64,000 nucleotides of DNA from Fictibacillus barbaricus (GCF_014635025.1 NZ_BMCE01000001.1:248001-312000); one strand, 5' to 3'; numbered from the stretch's first letter, positions 28,501 through 36,697 are shown. Notes: generated by a model from the sequence alone, not told the origin. A program made the numbers and translations.

Positions 28501-29892
28501 AAGATTGACGATTTAGATAACGGACGCAAATACTATTACGCGGTAGTAGCGCTTGATAAAGATAACAACGAATCTGTGAAAACAGAATCAAAAGCAGCAA
28601 TTCCGCACGTTGCATTAAAAGATGGAAACTATGAAATCGCAGGTGTAACAGAATTAGAAAACGGTGTAATTTACCTTTCAAAGTCACAAAATGTTTCAGC
28701 TGATATCTTTATTCAAGGTGAAACAGAAAGTGATGTTGCAGAAGGTCTGCAAGCAGAACTTCAAGTAAAGGAGCCAGGCAAAAACAGCTGGACATCTCAC
28801 AGAGCAACGTATACAGCACAAAATGGAGAGTTCAACACATTCAGCTCCTCATTCTTGCCGTTTAATGAAGGTACGTATGAATACCGCTATGCGTTCTCTA
28901 CAGACCTAGGCAGAACATGGGTAACAAGTGAAACGAAATCGGTAACGTTTACAAAAGGTGACGACACAACCGCACCAGCTGATTCTGTTACACTAGAAGA
29001 GCCAGCCCAAGAATCAGGACAAGTGAACCTAAAGTGGTCTGTTGAAGCAGCGAACGAGCCATACCTGTTCACGATCGTTCGTGACGGGGAAGTGATCGAC
29101 CAACTGTTGGATACAAACGCAACGACGTACAAAGACATGAACGTGACCAATGGAAAAGCGTATTCCTATGAAGTGCACATATACGACAAAGCAGGTAACA
29201 GCGTGAAGTCGAACGCTGTTAGTGTAACTCCTGACCTTGTTATGGTAAAAGTAACCCTAAAAGTAAACGCACCAGAGTATACGCCACAAGGGGTGGATCT
29301 TACAGTTCCAGGCACGAAGAACGGATGGAACACAGGAGCATGGAAAATGACACGCGGTGGTGCCGTAACAAATGATTACGAGTACACGTTTGAAGCCCAA
29401 GAAGGCGAAGTCATCACGTACAAATACGTGAAGAACAGCTCGTGGGATCAAGAAGGTCTTGCTGACCACACACCAGGCAATCCTAATGATGATGACGTGA
29501 GCTACTATGGATATGGCGCAACAGGAACGGACTTAAGCTTTGTTGTAACAAATCAAGGCGGAAATAAGATGACCGTTCAAGATAAGATCGTGCGTTGGAT
29601 CGACATGCCAGTGGTTATCACTTCACACACAGATGGTCAGACTGTATCATCTGACAGCATTACGCTAAAAGGAACGGCTATTAAAGAGGGTGTGATGACG
29701 ATCAACGGTCAGCCTGTAGCGATCAATGATGACATGACGTTCTCGCATACAGTGAATCTGGCTGCAGGAGAGAACAAGCTGAACATCCATATCGAACCGT
29801 CTGAAGAGAACAAATCCACGATCTTTAAAAACGACGGCGGCGCAATTGGAAAGAACACGAAAGATATTGTGATGACGATTAATAAAAACTGA
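25546..29892 (+). CDS. Secreted multidomain GH13 starch/pullulan-degrading enzyme (amylopullulanase/neopullulanase-like)
   Basis: A 1448-residue exoenzyme. Signal peptide with cleavage near ASTKA-QE; two tandem X25/CBM-like modules (about 35-135 and 140-235, each starting with a PxxVGDxQxELG-type motif); an N-terminal Ig-like CBM34-type module (about 250-370); the GH13 barrel (about 380-850); two fibronectin III-like modules, a CBM20-like module near 1230-1350 and a last Ig-like module. GH13 motifs: DGVFNH, GWRLDVANE (nucleophile Asp652), LILGEIWDD (acid Glu682), MGSHDTPR (Asp747). The start is GTG at 25546 behind AAAGGGGG. Catabolite repression is likely from the upstream cre sites. Exact substrate preference is open. 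Confidence 0.9.
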   Translation: MRKTKSRYAVSWLLLITMILQTFATALFIQPASTKAQERTVTLVGDLQSELGGSGDWNPADEATKMELQANGKYKLTGKLPAGNYEYKIAINGSWDENYGVNGEAGGPNYKITVDGEKEVTFVYDDTTHKVTIPEPLPAEQTPRIVGDIQPELGAGGEWAPGESTALLQDEDGDSIYTYTAQVPKGKHQFKIVLGNDWNAPAYPGDNFTLNVLKDAEITIFYNHDTKEVYTNYDPGLPDGSVNTGKLFHDTWNEAFRAPFGAIKAGQDVTLRLQTKKGDLTGAKLYLRNYNTGSTTVKDMENTGWTTVNGEEIELWEATVTPEEKGVYGYKFTARDGDAVKEYGEDTGEGGKGTAADTNAGLFQMTVYDPSYKTPDWMKESVVYQIFPDRFYNGNKKNDTAKTTARGTEPVEHQDWSELPDNPRQAETEGYDGDKIWSNDFFGGDIAGIQKKLDYIQSLGVNTLYLNPIAHAASNHKYDATDYKAIDPMFGTPEEFKAFTKELKKRKMHLILDGVFNHVGDDSIYFDRYGKYDTVGAYEYWASIYDLMSEKGLSEEEAKKQTEEKLTAEGQNFSSYGFHNWFNIENEKVNGIYKYQAWWGFDSLPEIKSIPGEAVDYDSELNNKPFADYIMYDEDSAAKSWLDRGASGWRLDVANEVDTEFWREFREELKEGKKEDPLILGEIWDDASEYFLGDLYDSVMNYRFRGAMIDYLKNGNAEGAENQLNAVFEDYPQEAFYALMNLMGSHDTPRAAFILGNGTDSYERAELDPKYDHELGVKRLKLAAILQMGYAGAPTVYYGDEAGVTGSKDPDDRRTYPWGSEDKDLVKHYQAIGKVRADYHDLFSYGELNHLYAEKDVLAYTRTDKKNAALVITNRGNEEKTVELDVKKLIVNNVKLTDQLNKTYKTTVKDGKLSITIPAMAGRMLVSEKGQNLKRPEAVTNVKAAEGSHSVSLSWEGDARSYAVYQTTISGAFYEKVAETKGNAIKIDDLDNGRKYYYAVVALDKDNNESVKTESKAAIPHVALKDGNYEIAGVTELENGVIYLSKSQNVSADIFIQGETESDVAEGLQAELQVKEPGKNSWTSHRATYTAQNGEFNTFSSSFLPFNEGTYEYRYAFSTDLGRTWVTSETKSVTFTKGDDTTAPADSVTLEEPAQESGQVNLKWSVEAANEPYLFTIVRDGEVIDQLLDTNATTYKDMNVTNGKAYSYEVHIYDKAGNSVKSNAVSVTPDLVMVKVTLKVNAPEYTPQGVDLTVPGTKNGWNTGAWKMTRGGAVTNDYEYTFEAQEGEVITYKYVKNSSWDQEGLADHTPGNPNDDDVSYYGYGATGTDLSFVVTNQGGNKMTVQDKIVRWIDMPVVITSHTDGQTVSSDSITLKGTAIKEGVMTINGQPVAINDDMTFSHTVNLAAGENKLNIHIEPSEENKSTIFKNDGGAIGKNTKDIVMTINKN

Positions 29893-29902
29893 TAGAAGAA
29901 GG

Positions 29903-29931
29903 GATGCTTCCTGAGGGAGCATCTTTTTTTG
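29903..29931 (+). terminator. Terminator of the GH13 gene
   Basis: GATGCTTCC, loop TGA, GGGAGCATC then seven T. Confidence 0.88.
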
Positions 29932-29935
29932 ATAC

Positions 29936-30020
29936 ATCAGGAAAAATGTGATTTTATCAGGAAAAATATGATTTTATCAGGAAAAATAAAAATATATCAG
30001 GAAAAACAAGATTTTATCCC
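29936..30020 (+). repeat. 20-bp-period tandem array, core ATCAGGAAAAA (4 full units and a partial)
   Basis: ATCAGGAAAAA begins at 29936, 29956, 29976 and 29996, with a degenerate ATCCC at 30016; the period is exactly 20 bases. Each core is preceded by TTT or ATAT. It fills the space between the GH13 terminator and the stop codon of the convergent minus-strand gene. Confidence 0.9.
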
Positions 30021-30290
30021 TTACTTCTTATATTTTTCTAAAATCCTCTCCGTCACACCCATCATATCTCCCTTACTCCTTTTCGCCTCAGCATACTGCT
30101 CATAATCCTCAGCAGAAACCTCCAGCAAGAAGCTTTTAGGAAAGATATAAGGCTTTCCTTTGTCCTGTTCATCTAAGTTGTTCATCACTTCAAGCTCGTC
30201 TTCATTTTCTTCATTCTTCTTAGGATCGAAGCTAAACAGTTTTCCATACTCCTCTTCCACACTTTTATTCACGTTCATAAAGTAGCGCAT
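30021..30290 (-). CDS. Hypothetical protein, 89 residues
   Basis: A small charged, soluble-looking protein (MRYFMNVNKSVEEEYGKLFS ... GVTERILEKYKK) that I do not recognise. The ATG at 30290 is chosen because TAGGAGTG lies seven bases upstream on the minus strand; the longer frame beginning at 30353 has no ribosome site. There is no signal peptide or membrane helix. It is flanked on both sides by tandem arrays with different cores, which may reflect relaxed, accessory DNA here. Confidence 0.6.
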   Translation of the reverse strand: MRYFMNVNKSVEEEYGKLFSFDPKKNEENEDELEVMNNLDEQDKGKPYIFPKSFLLEVSAEDYEQYAEAKRSKGDMMGVTERILEKYKK

Positions 30291-30393
30291 CGAAACACTC
30301 CTATTACAGTAGTTATGTGAATGGTATTCCCTACAAACGTGAAAATCAGACATGTTTTTTAGAATTTATCCTGAGAGTATAACTCGATATAGG

Positions 30394-30517
30394 TGCGCGG
30401 AAAAAGTCATTACTTGCGTGGAAGTCGTTCGATTTGCGTGGAAAAGAAGCTAAAGTGCGTGGAAAACTAGATAGACTGCGCGAACGCGTAATAAGCAAAA
30501 GAACACGTACCGTAAAA
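30394..30517 (+). repeat. 21-bp-period tandem array, core TGCGYGGAA (5 units) with conserved end
   Basis: Cores start at 30394, 30415, 30435, 30456 and 30477 (steps of 21, 20, 21, 21). The final unit TGCGCGAACGCGTAATAA is followed at 30502-30517 by AACACGTACCGTAAAA, identical to the tail of the array at 16137. It lies between the hypothetical gene (divergent) and the TPP riboswitch. Confidence 0.9.
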
Positions 30518-30612
30518 CATGAGGATCACGTCGCTTCAATAAAGATGAAACACCGGTTGTTATGAAAGCCCTTTAGCGATAAAATAGATTTATAGAACAA
30601 ACAGAATAGTCA

Positions 30613-30706
30613 TTTACCACTAGGGGTGCCTTTGTAAGGCTGAGATTAAAGTGTACTTTAAGACCCTTGGAACCTGATTTGGTTAGAACCAGCGTAGGGA
30701 AGTGGT
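30613..30706 (+). ncRNA. TPP riboswitch (THI element)
   Basis: The thi-box signature is complete: TACCACTAGGGGTGCC, GGCTGAGA, GACCCTTGGAACCTGATTTG then GTTAGAACCAGCGTAGGGAA and closing GTGG. It binds thiamine pyrophosphate and lies 80 bases upstream of tenI, followed by a hairpin expression platform, so the whole thi operon should be switched off when TPP is abundant. Confidence 0.97.
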
Positions 30707-30745
30707 GTGTTGAACGGAATCTGCTAAACGACTGCTGAATCTTGT

Positions 30746-30784
30746 AAAACCACCTCTTTTCTAAACAAAGGAGGTGGTTTTTTG
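30746..30784 (+). terminator. Riboswitch expression platform: hairpin that also holds the tenI ribosome site
   Basis: AAAACCACCTC (30746-30756) pairs with GAGGTGGTTTT (30771-30781), followed by TTT. The 3' arm includes AAAGGAGGTGG (30767-30777), a near-perfect Shine-Dalgarno sequence nine bases before the GTG of tenI. The hairpin could thus stop transcription and, in any full-length RNA, mask initiation. Confidence 0.85.
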
Positions 30785-30786
30785 TT

Positions 30787-31395
30787 GTGAAAAAAGAACT
30801 CCATGTGATTTCTACAGGTAAGCAATCAGAAGAGGAGCTTATTGATATTCTTTATAGCATCTACCCGTACATCACAGCTTTTCATATCCGTGAAAAAGAA
30901 AAAACAGCAAGGGAGCTTTCGGCTCTGATCACTAATCTTCTGGAGATCGGCGTGCCGCAATCCAAACTAGTCGTCAATGATCGAGTGGATGTCGCGGAAT
31001 GTTTCGGTACAAGAGGTGTTCAACTTCCTTATCATGGATTAGACGTGAAGCACGTTAAACGTTCATTTCCCAAACTCACCATCGGCTGTTCGGTACATTC
31101 GATGGAAGAGGCACACTATGCTGAGAAAACCGGTGCTCACTATCTGTTGTATGGCCATGTTTTTCCTACAACATCCAAGGAAGGAAAAATACCGCAGGGA
31201 CTGACAGGATTAAAAAAAATAACGAGAAGCATCTCTCTTCCCGTCATCGCTATAGGTGGCATCCAGCCAAAAAACGTGCGAGATGTTATTCAAGCAGGTG
31301 CAGCTGGTATCGCCGTGATGTCTGGCATCTTAGAATCAGATTCACCGCTAGAAGCTGTTAAAGAATATCAACAACATTTGGAGGTGTGCCAATGA
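30787..31395 (+). CDS. tenI: Thiazole tautomerase TenI
   Basis: A 202-residue TIM-barrel protein related to ThiE but acting as the tautomerase that aromatises the thiazole phosphate product of ThiG. Motifs such as LVVNDRVDVAECFGTRGVQL, HYLLYGHVFPTTSKEG and IAIGGIQPKNVRDVIQAGAA are shared by ThiE/TenI; the order tenI-thiO-thiS-thiG-thiF matches B. subtilis and favours TenI. The start is GTG at 30787 with its Shine-Dalgarno in the riboswitch hairpin. It overlaps thiO by ATGA. Confidence 0.92.
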   Translation: MKKELHVISTGKQSEEELIDILYSIYPYITAFHIREKEKTARELSALITNLLEIGVPQSKLVVNDRVDVAECFGTRGVQLPYHGLDVKHVKRSFPKLTIGCSVHSMEEAHYAEKTGAHYLLYGHVFPTTSKEGKIPQGLTGLKKITRSISLPVIAIGGIQPKNVRDVIQAGAAGIAVMSGILESDSPLEAVKEYQQHLEVCQ

Positions 31396-32516
31396 GCTCA
31401 ACATATGATGCGGTGATTATCGGAGGCGGGGTCATCGGCTGTTCCATCGCCTACCAGCTTTCCAGAAGAAAAAAGAAAGTTCTTCTGCTAGAAAAAGAGA
31501 GAGTGGGAGAAAAAGCGTCCTCTGCAGCAGCTGGCATGCTTGGAGCACAGATGGAGTTTGAAGTCGGCCATCCTCTCTATCCGCTTGCCAAAACCAGCCG
31601 TGAGATGTTTCGGTCCCTATCTCAAGAGCTGTACGAGGTAAGCGGCATTGATATTGAACTGATCGAAAAAGGAATCTACGAACTGGCCTTTACGGAGGAG
31701 GAGACCTTTCAACTTCAAAGAAGGGGAGAAAAGGACTTCTTTTATGGGGAAAAAATTAGTTGGCTATCTTCTGCAGAACTGCAAGAAAGAGAACCAGCTT
31801 TATCAACTTCTGCACGTGGAGCACTTTATTTTCCAAATGACGGTCAAGTTTCGCCTATCAAACTTACAAAAGCATATTTGGAAGCGGCCAAGACTTTTGA
31901 TGCAGAAGTAAAAGAGCATACTGAAGTCACAAGGCTTGTCCAAAACGGAAACCGAATTACAGGCGTTCAGACGAAATCAGAAACGATTCTAGCTGAGCAT
32001 GTTATTTTAGCTGGCGGAGTATGGAGTTCAGAACTGGTTCCAGCACTTCAGATGGTACCGGTAAAAGGAGAATGTGTTTCTTTTATAACGGATAAGCCCC
32101 TTCTGACCGGGACCGTTAAATATAAAGGATGTTATCTTGTACCGAAACGACACAATCGGATTGTGATCGGTGCGACAAGTATACCGGATACGTTCGATGA
32201 AAAGGTGACGTTCACTGGTATGTTTGAGCTGATGGAGAGAGCGAAGAAGATTGTACCCAGCCTTCAAGAAGCTATTTTTGAGAGAGCATGGACAGGTATC
32301 CGTCCTCAAACAAAATCCGGGAGGCCCTATATCGGTCCTCACCCAGTAGTGGAGGGGATGTTTCTGGCTGCTGGACATTACCGCAATGGTATCCTACTAT
32401 CTCCTTTAACAGGAAAGATGATAGCTGACCAAATTGAAAGCGAGGTGCGTATTAATGAAGCTTATGATCAACGGAGAAGAGGTACAGGTACCGGATTCGC
32501 TGCGGTCGATAACTGA
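31392..32516 (+). CDS. thiO: Glycine oxidase ThiO
   Basis: A 374-residue FAD-dependent amine oxidase that converts glycine to iminoacetate (dehydroglycine) for thiazole synthesis. The N-terminal dinucleotide fold reads DAVIIGGGVIGCSIAYQLSR; ASSAAAGMLGAQ and the C-terminal RTxxGRPYIGP-like TKSGRPYIGPHP and AAGHYRNGILLSP are family motifs. The ATG at 31392 follows GGAGGTG; a GTG at 31386 overlaps that site. Its last 62 bases overlap thiS in another frame. Confidence 0.94.
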   Translation: MSSTYDAVIIGGGVIGCSIAYQLSRRKKKVLLLEKERVGEKASSAAAGMLGAQMEFEVGHPLYPLAKTSREMFRSLSQELYEVSGIDIELIEKGIYELAFTEEETFQLQRRGEKDFFYGEKISWLSSAELQEREPALSTSARGALYFPNDGQVSPIKLTKAYLEAAKTFDAEVKEHTEVTRLVQNGNRITGVQTKSETILAEHVILAGGVWSSELVPALQMVPVKGECVSFITDKPLLTGTVKYKGCYLVPKRHNRIVIGATSIPDTFDEKVTFTGMFELMERAKKIVPSLQEAIFERAWTGIRPQTKSGRPYIGPHPVVEGMFLAAGHYRNGILLSPLTGKMIADQIESEVRINEAYDQRRRGTGTGFAAVDN

Positions 32517-32658
32517 ACTGCTGGAACACTTGAAACTGGACGACCAAATCGTGATAGCTGAAGTGAATCAAGATATTATCTCAAATGAAAAACAAAGTGT
32601 GACTCAAATAAAGGAAAACGACAGAATCGAACTTGTGCGTTTTGTCGGTGGAGGATGA
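32455..32658 (+). CDS. thiS: Sulfur carrier protein ThiS
   Basis: A 67-residue ubiquitin-like sulfur carrier ending in the diagnostic Gly-Gly (FVGGG). ThiF adenylates the C-terminus, which is then converted to a thiocarboxylate that donates sulfur to ThiG. The start ATG at 32455 follows GCGAGGTG and lies inside the end of thiO. An upstream TTG at 32434 would add seven residues without a ribosome site. Confidence 0.93.
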   Translation: MKLMINGEEVQVPDSLRSITELLEHLKLDDQIVIAEVNQDIISNEKQSVTQIKENDRIELVRFVGGG

Positions 32659-32662
32659 TTTC

Positions 32663-33430
32663 ATGTTAAACATTGGACCTTATTCATTTTCATCAAGACT
32701 TCTTTTAGGAACAGGCAAATACCCGGATTTTGAAACACAGAAAAAAGCGGTAGACGCGTCCGGATCTGAAATCTTAACGTTTGCTGTTAGAAGGATGAAC
32801 ATCTTTGAAGCTAGCCAGCCTAACTTTTTAGAAATGCTGGATCTTAAAAAATATACACTGTTACCTAATACGGCCGGAGCAAAAACGGCAGAGGAAGCCG
32901 TACGAATCGCAAAACTAGCAAAAGCATCCGGATTATGTGATATGGTAAAGGTAGAAGTCATCGGCTGCGACAAAACGCTGCTGCCAGACCCAGTAGAAAC
33001 GTTAAAAGCGACAGAAGAGCTGTTAAAAGAAGGCTTCATCGTCCTGCCATATACGTCAGATGATGTGGTTTTGGCAAGGAGATTAGAGGAACTTGGTGCA
33101 CATGCCATCATGCCAGCAGCCTCTCCGATCGGTTCGGGTCAAGGGATCATTAACCCGCTTTATTTAAAATTCATTATCGAGCAAACAATTGTACCGGTCA
33201 TCGTAGATGCTGGAATCGGCTCGCCGAGTGATGCTATTGAAGCCATGGAGTTAGGCGCAGATGGTGTGTTGTTGAACACAGCTGTAGCAGGTGCAAAAGA
33301 TCCCGTGAAGATGGCACTGGCGATGAAGATGGCTGTAGAAGCTGGACAGTTAGGGTTTGAAGCAGGCAGGATCCCAAGAAAAGAAACGGCAACAGCCAGC
33401 AGTCCTTTAGAAGGGTTGAGTGTGAAGTGA
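32663..33430 (+). CDS. thiG: Thiazole synthase ThiG
   Basis: A 255-residue TIM-barrel enzyme that condenses deoxyxylulose 5-phosphate, iminoacetate and ThiS thiocarboxylate into the thiazole ring. [39 protein letters not shown] (with the Schiff-base Lys region), and [20 protein letters not shown] are strongly conserved. The ATG at 32663 follows GGTGGAGGA, located at the very end of thiS. It overlaps thiF by four bases (GTGA). Confidence 0.96.
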   Translation: MLNIGPYSFSSRLLLGTGKYPDFETQKKAVDASGSEILTFAVRRMNIFEASQPNFLEMLDLKKYTLLPNTAGAKTAEEAVRIAKLAKASGLCDMVKVEVIGCDKTLLPDPVETLKATEELLKEGFIVLPYTSDDVVLARRLEELGAHAIMPAASPIGSGQGIINPLYLKFIIEQTIVPVIVDAGIGSPSDAIEAMELGADGVLLNTAVAGAKDPVKMALAMKMAVEAGQLGFEAGRIPRKETATASSPLEGLSVK

Positions 33431-34443
33431 ATGAACGATATTCAAGACAGGAATTATTTAGCCCGATCGGTAAAGAAGGGCAAGCGAAAATAAGCGAAAA
33501 AAGTGTACTCATCGTTGGAGCGGGAGCGCTCGGTGCGGCGAGTTCAGAAGCGCTGACACGTGCTGGTGTGAAACGAATCGTCTTAGTCGACAGAGATTAT
33601 GTGGACTGGACAAACCTGCAGCGTCAGCAGCTTTACTCAGAAGAAGATGCGAAAAATCAGCTGCCAAAAGTTATTGCAGCTAAGAATAGATTAGAGAAAA
33701 TTAATTCTGAAGTAGAGATCCAGGCACATGTAATGGATATGGGCATTGAGGAAGCGGAAGAACTGATCTCAGGCATCGATCTCATCATGGATGCGACCGA
33801 CAATTTTGAGACGCGGTTACTGATCAACGACTTAGCCCAAAAATATCAGGTGCCATGGATATACGGTGCATGTGTGGGAAGCTACGGAATCAGCTACACC
33901 ATCATTCCAGGACAAGGGCCCTGTCTGAATTGTCTTTTAGATAAAATTCCTGCGAACGGTCAGACGTGTGACACGGCTGGCATTATCTCGCCAGCGGTAC
34001 AGATGGTGACTGCTTATCAGACAGCTGAGGCGCTTAAGATATTGGTCGAGGATTTTGAGGCTGTCAGGAATAAGATTATTACGTTCGATCTTTGGACCAA
34101 TCAGCAAGTCCAATTAGGGATGGAAAAGGCCAAGAAGATGGATTGTCCGTCTTGTGGAACAGAGCCGATTTTCCCTTACTTGAAAAAAGAGTCTGAATTA
34201 AAGACAGCGGTTTTATGCGGCAGGGATACTGTGCAGATCCGTCCATCTTTCAATCGGGAGATCAACTTGGAGCAGATGGAGAAAAGTCTTGTGTCACATG
34301 GCAGGGTAAGACGAAATCCGTACCTGCTTGAGGTTCAAAACGAGACGCATCGCCTGGTCCTTTTTAAAGACGGACGTGCACTCGTACATGGAACAAAAAA
34401 CACGGCAGAAGCAAAGTCTATCTACCACAAATTCATAGGATAA
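33427..34443 (+). CDS. thiF: ThiS adenylyltransferase ThiF (HesA/MoeB/ThiF family)
   Basis: A 338-residue E1-like enzyme that adenylates the ThiS C-terminus. The nucleotide site [17 protein letters not shown], the [20 protein letters not shown] block and the zinc motifs CLNC and CPSCG are present. The start is GTG at 33427, overlapping the thiG stop. The C-terminal 90 residues are extra compared with MoeB and unassigned. It ends the operon; no thiD or thiC is present in the window. Confidence 0.92.
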   Translation: MNERYSRQELFSPIGKEGQAKISEKSVLIVGAGALGAASSEALTRAGVKRIVLVDRDYVDWTNLQRQQLYSEEDAKNQLPKVIAAKNRLEKINSEVEIQAHVMDMGIEEAEELISGIDLIMDATDNFETRLLINDLAQKYQVPWIYGACVGSYGISYTIIPGQGPCLNCLLDKIPANGQTCDTAGIISPAVQMVTAYQTAEALKILVEDFEAVRNKIITFDLWTNQQVQLGMEKAKKMDCPSCGTEPIFPYLKKESELKTAVLCGRDTVQIRPSFNREINLEQMEKSLVSHGRVRRNPYLLEVQNETHRLVLFKDGRALVHGTKNTAEAKSIYHKFIG

Positions 34444-34445
34444 AG

Positions 34446-34483
34446 AAAAAAGATGCCGGCTGGATCTAAGCCGCATCTTTTTT
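34446..34483. terminator. Terminator between thiF and the convergent EamA gene
   Basis: AAAAAGATGC and CGGCT pair with AAGCCG and CATCTTTTTT around GGATCT with one bulged base. Both flanks allow use from either side; the minus-strand gene stop lies at 34466, inside it. Confidence 0.8.
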
Positions 34484-35386
34484 GCGCAGTCTTCTGTTTC
34501 GAATCTCCTCAACGGCACCGGATCCTAGGAGAACACCTGTAATGATCAGCAGGAAGCCTAGAATATGCTGGAACAGTATCTGTTCATCTAAAAATAGATT
34601 TGCACCAACTAATGCAAAAAAGGGATTCAAGTTAATGAAGATGGATGCTTCAGAAGCACCAATTTTACCGATCGCCTCGTTATAGAGCATGTGGCCGACA
34701 GCTGTAGCAATACAGGCCGAAGCAAAATAGATCAGCCAAAGCGAAACCGTTGAGTTCTCGATGACACCCGCAAATCCTTCAGGCTCTTCAAACAACCCAA
34801 TCACGATTAAAAACAGCGAACCGATCACCATCATGTAGCCTGTCATCAAACGCGGATCCAACGTATGAGCAACCCGTTTGATCAGAATAAAACTTACGGC
34901 CTGAGTGAGCACTGATAATAAAATGTATCCATCACCAAATGAGATCCCGGCCACTTGGCTGCCTTCAAGGACGATGAATGCTACACCAGAGAACCCTAGG
35001 AGAAGGCCGACTGTTTTTAGCAGTGTCAGCGGTGTACCCAAGAACGAGATAGCAAGGATCGTTGTGAGGAGCGGTGACATCCCCATAATTAGGCCGCCAT
35101 TTGTCGCAGTTGTTCCCGTTAAGCCGATCGAAAGAAAGTAATGGTGTGCCACAACATTAAAAATGGAGGCCAGAAAAACATACCAAAATTCTTTTTTGGT
35201 AAGTATTCGAACCTTTTTTATAAGCGAGAGAAGCAGAAATACCGTTAATCCAGCGGTTAAAACACGAATTCCTGTGATCGTAACAGGCATGAAGTTTGTA
35301 ACGAGAATTTTCGTCGCGGTTACGTTCAGCCCCCATACGACCATCACAAAGAATAAAATTAAATATGTTCGATACGGTTTCATCAC
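34466..35386 (-). CDS. EamA/DMT family transporter
   Basis: A 306-residue protein with ten predicted helices in two EamA repeats, a putative exporter of metabolites or amino acids. Repeat features: MVVWGLNVTATKILVTNF at the N-terminus, ATNGGLIMGMSPLLTTILA (first repeat), GASEASIFINLNPFFALVGA (second repeat). The substrate is unknown. The C-terminus is basic (RNRRLRKK). The ribosome site AGAAGATGACGTG precedes ATG at 35386. Confidence 0.85.
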   Translation of the reverse strand: MMKPYRTYLILFFVMVVWGLNVTATKILVTNFMPVTITGIRVLTAGLTVFLLLSLIKKVRILTKKEFWYVFLASIFNVVAHHYFLSIGLTGTTATNGGLIMGMSPLLTTILAISFLGTPLTLLKTVGLLLGFSGVAFIVLEGSQVAGISFGDGYILLSVLTQAVSFILIKRVAHTLDPRLMTGYMMVIGSLFLIVIGLFEEPEGFAGVIENSTVSLWLIYFASACIATAVGHMLYNEAIGKIGASEASIFINLNPFFALVGANLFLDEQILFQHILGFLLIITGVLLGSGAVEEIRNRRLRKKDAA

Positions 35387-35610
35387 GTCATCTTCTTTCT
35401 TCTGCTTTTACTTAATGAAGTAAAGTATTAAAATGATTTTACCATTGTACTACCAATCGAAAGGTTTTTACAGATAAAAAGCTTTCATTTTTTCAGATTA
35501 AGGCGAAAAGACTAATTAGGTTAAGTGGTGACAAAAACATTTCTCCAAAGTGTAGAAATTGCTATAGTAAGAGAAATGATTATACGGATATGGAGAACTT
35601 TGTCGAATGA

Positions 35611-35723
35611 CCTATATTTTTGGATTTAGGCTTAATCTATGGTGAGTTAGACTTAATTTTTTCAATGAAGACTTAATTGACCATCAGTAAGACCCAATTG
35701 CACATCAAACAGACTTAATTAGA
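35611..35723 (+). repeat. 21-bp-period tandem array, core AGACTTAATT (5 units and a degenerate one)
   Basis: CTTAAT (or CCCAAT) starts at 35631, 35652, 35672, 35693 and 35714 (steps 21, 20, 21, 21), with GACCTATATT at about 35609 as a possible extra unit. The array ends about 20 bases before the ATG of the next EamA gene, so unlike the others it lies in that gene's likely leader or promoter. The remaining part of the gap (35387-35600) has no gene; it has an ATTTCT/AGAAAT dyad near 35550. Confidence 0.85.
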
Positions 35724-35743
35724 GAAAGAAGCGGTGATGTTGG

Positions 35744-36661
35744 ATGAAAAAAGTGAACCCTTATGTACTTCTGGTCGTCGCTACCTTGATCTGGGGTGGT
35801 AATTTCGTGATTGGACGTGCCATCGCGAGCAGTTTGCCTCCAATTACACTGTCTTTTTTACGCTGGTGTACAGCATTCGTGATCTTCCTTCCGTTTGCTT
35901 GGCCTTTTCTGCGTAAAGAGTGGGGTTTATTGAAAAAACAGTGGCCTATCGTACTTTTCATGGCTGTAACGGGAATTGCTGGTTTTAACACATTGCTCTA
36001 CATAGCTCTTCATTACACCACTTCCATCAACGCGTCACTCGTAAACTCATCTACTCCGATAATCATCTTTATGTTGTCATTCATTTTTATGGGTGAGAGA
36101 TTGAACGCCCAGCAAGCTGCAGGAGCGATCCTCTCTTTCTTAGGACTTCTTTTTATTATTTCAAAAGGCTCACTGGAAGTGCTGCTGAAGTTTTCTTTTA
36201 ACGTTGGAGATCTTATCGTTATTGCTGCGGTCATCTGCTGGAGCATCTATTCTATACTCATCAAACAGTTTTCCGGAAGATTGCCTGCTTATAGCACATT
36301 CACTGTATCAATGGTCCTTGGAATCCTTATTTTGTTTCCCTTTTTTGTTCGAGAGGCACTGACAACCGAGATCGCCTGGTCAACAGGATCGATCCTTACC
36401 ATTTTTTACACGGGTATTTTCGCATCCATAGTTGCTTTTATGTCATGGAACATTGCGGTAGAACGGATTGGAGCGAATAAAGCAGGGGTATTTCTGAACT
36501 TAATCCCGGTATTTGCTGCTCTTTTTGCGGTGCTGTTTATTGATGAAACGCTAGCTTGGTATCAAGCAGCAGGCGGTGTGCTCGTCATCTTAGGCGTTTT
36601 TATCTCCACACGCTTAACTAAAAGAGAAAAACAGAGTATGAAACAGGAGATAAGCTTTTAG
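35744..36661 (+). CDS. EamA/DMT family transporter
   Basis: A 305-residue, ten-helix exporter of the drug/metabolite transporter superfamily, with two EamA repeats: ATLIWGGNFVIGRAIASSLP at the N-terminus, TTSINASLVNSSTPIIIFML, and GANKAGVFLNLIPVFAALFA in the second repeat. It is not closely similar to the gene at 34466. The ATG follows GAAGCGGTGATGTTGG. The tandem array directly upstream is unusual. Confidence 0.86.
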   Translation: MKKVNPYVLLVVATLIWGGNFVIGRAIASSLPPITLSFLRWCTAFVIFLPFAWPFLRKEWGLLKKQWPIVLFMAVTGIAGFNTLLYIALHYTTSINASLVNSSTPIIIFMLSFIFMGERLNAQQAAGAILSFLGLLFIISKGSLEVLLKFSFNVGDLIVIAAVICWSIYSILIKQFSGRLPAYSTFTVSMVLGILILFPFFVREALTTEIAWSTGSILTIFYTGIFASIVAFMSWNIAVERIGANKAGVFLNLIPVFAALFAVLFIDETLAWYQAAGGVLVILGVFISTRLTKREKQSMKQEISF

Positions 36662-36697
36662 GGTAAAAGTAAAATATTTACAAAAAGTTGAAACTTA

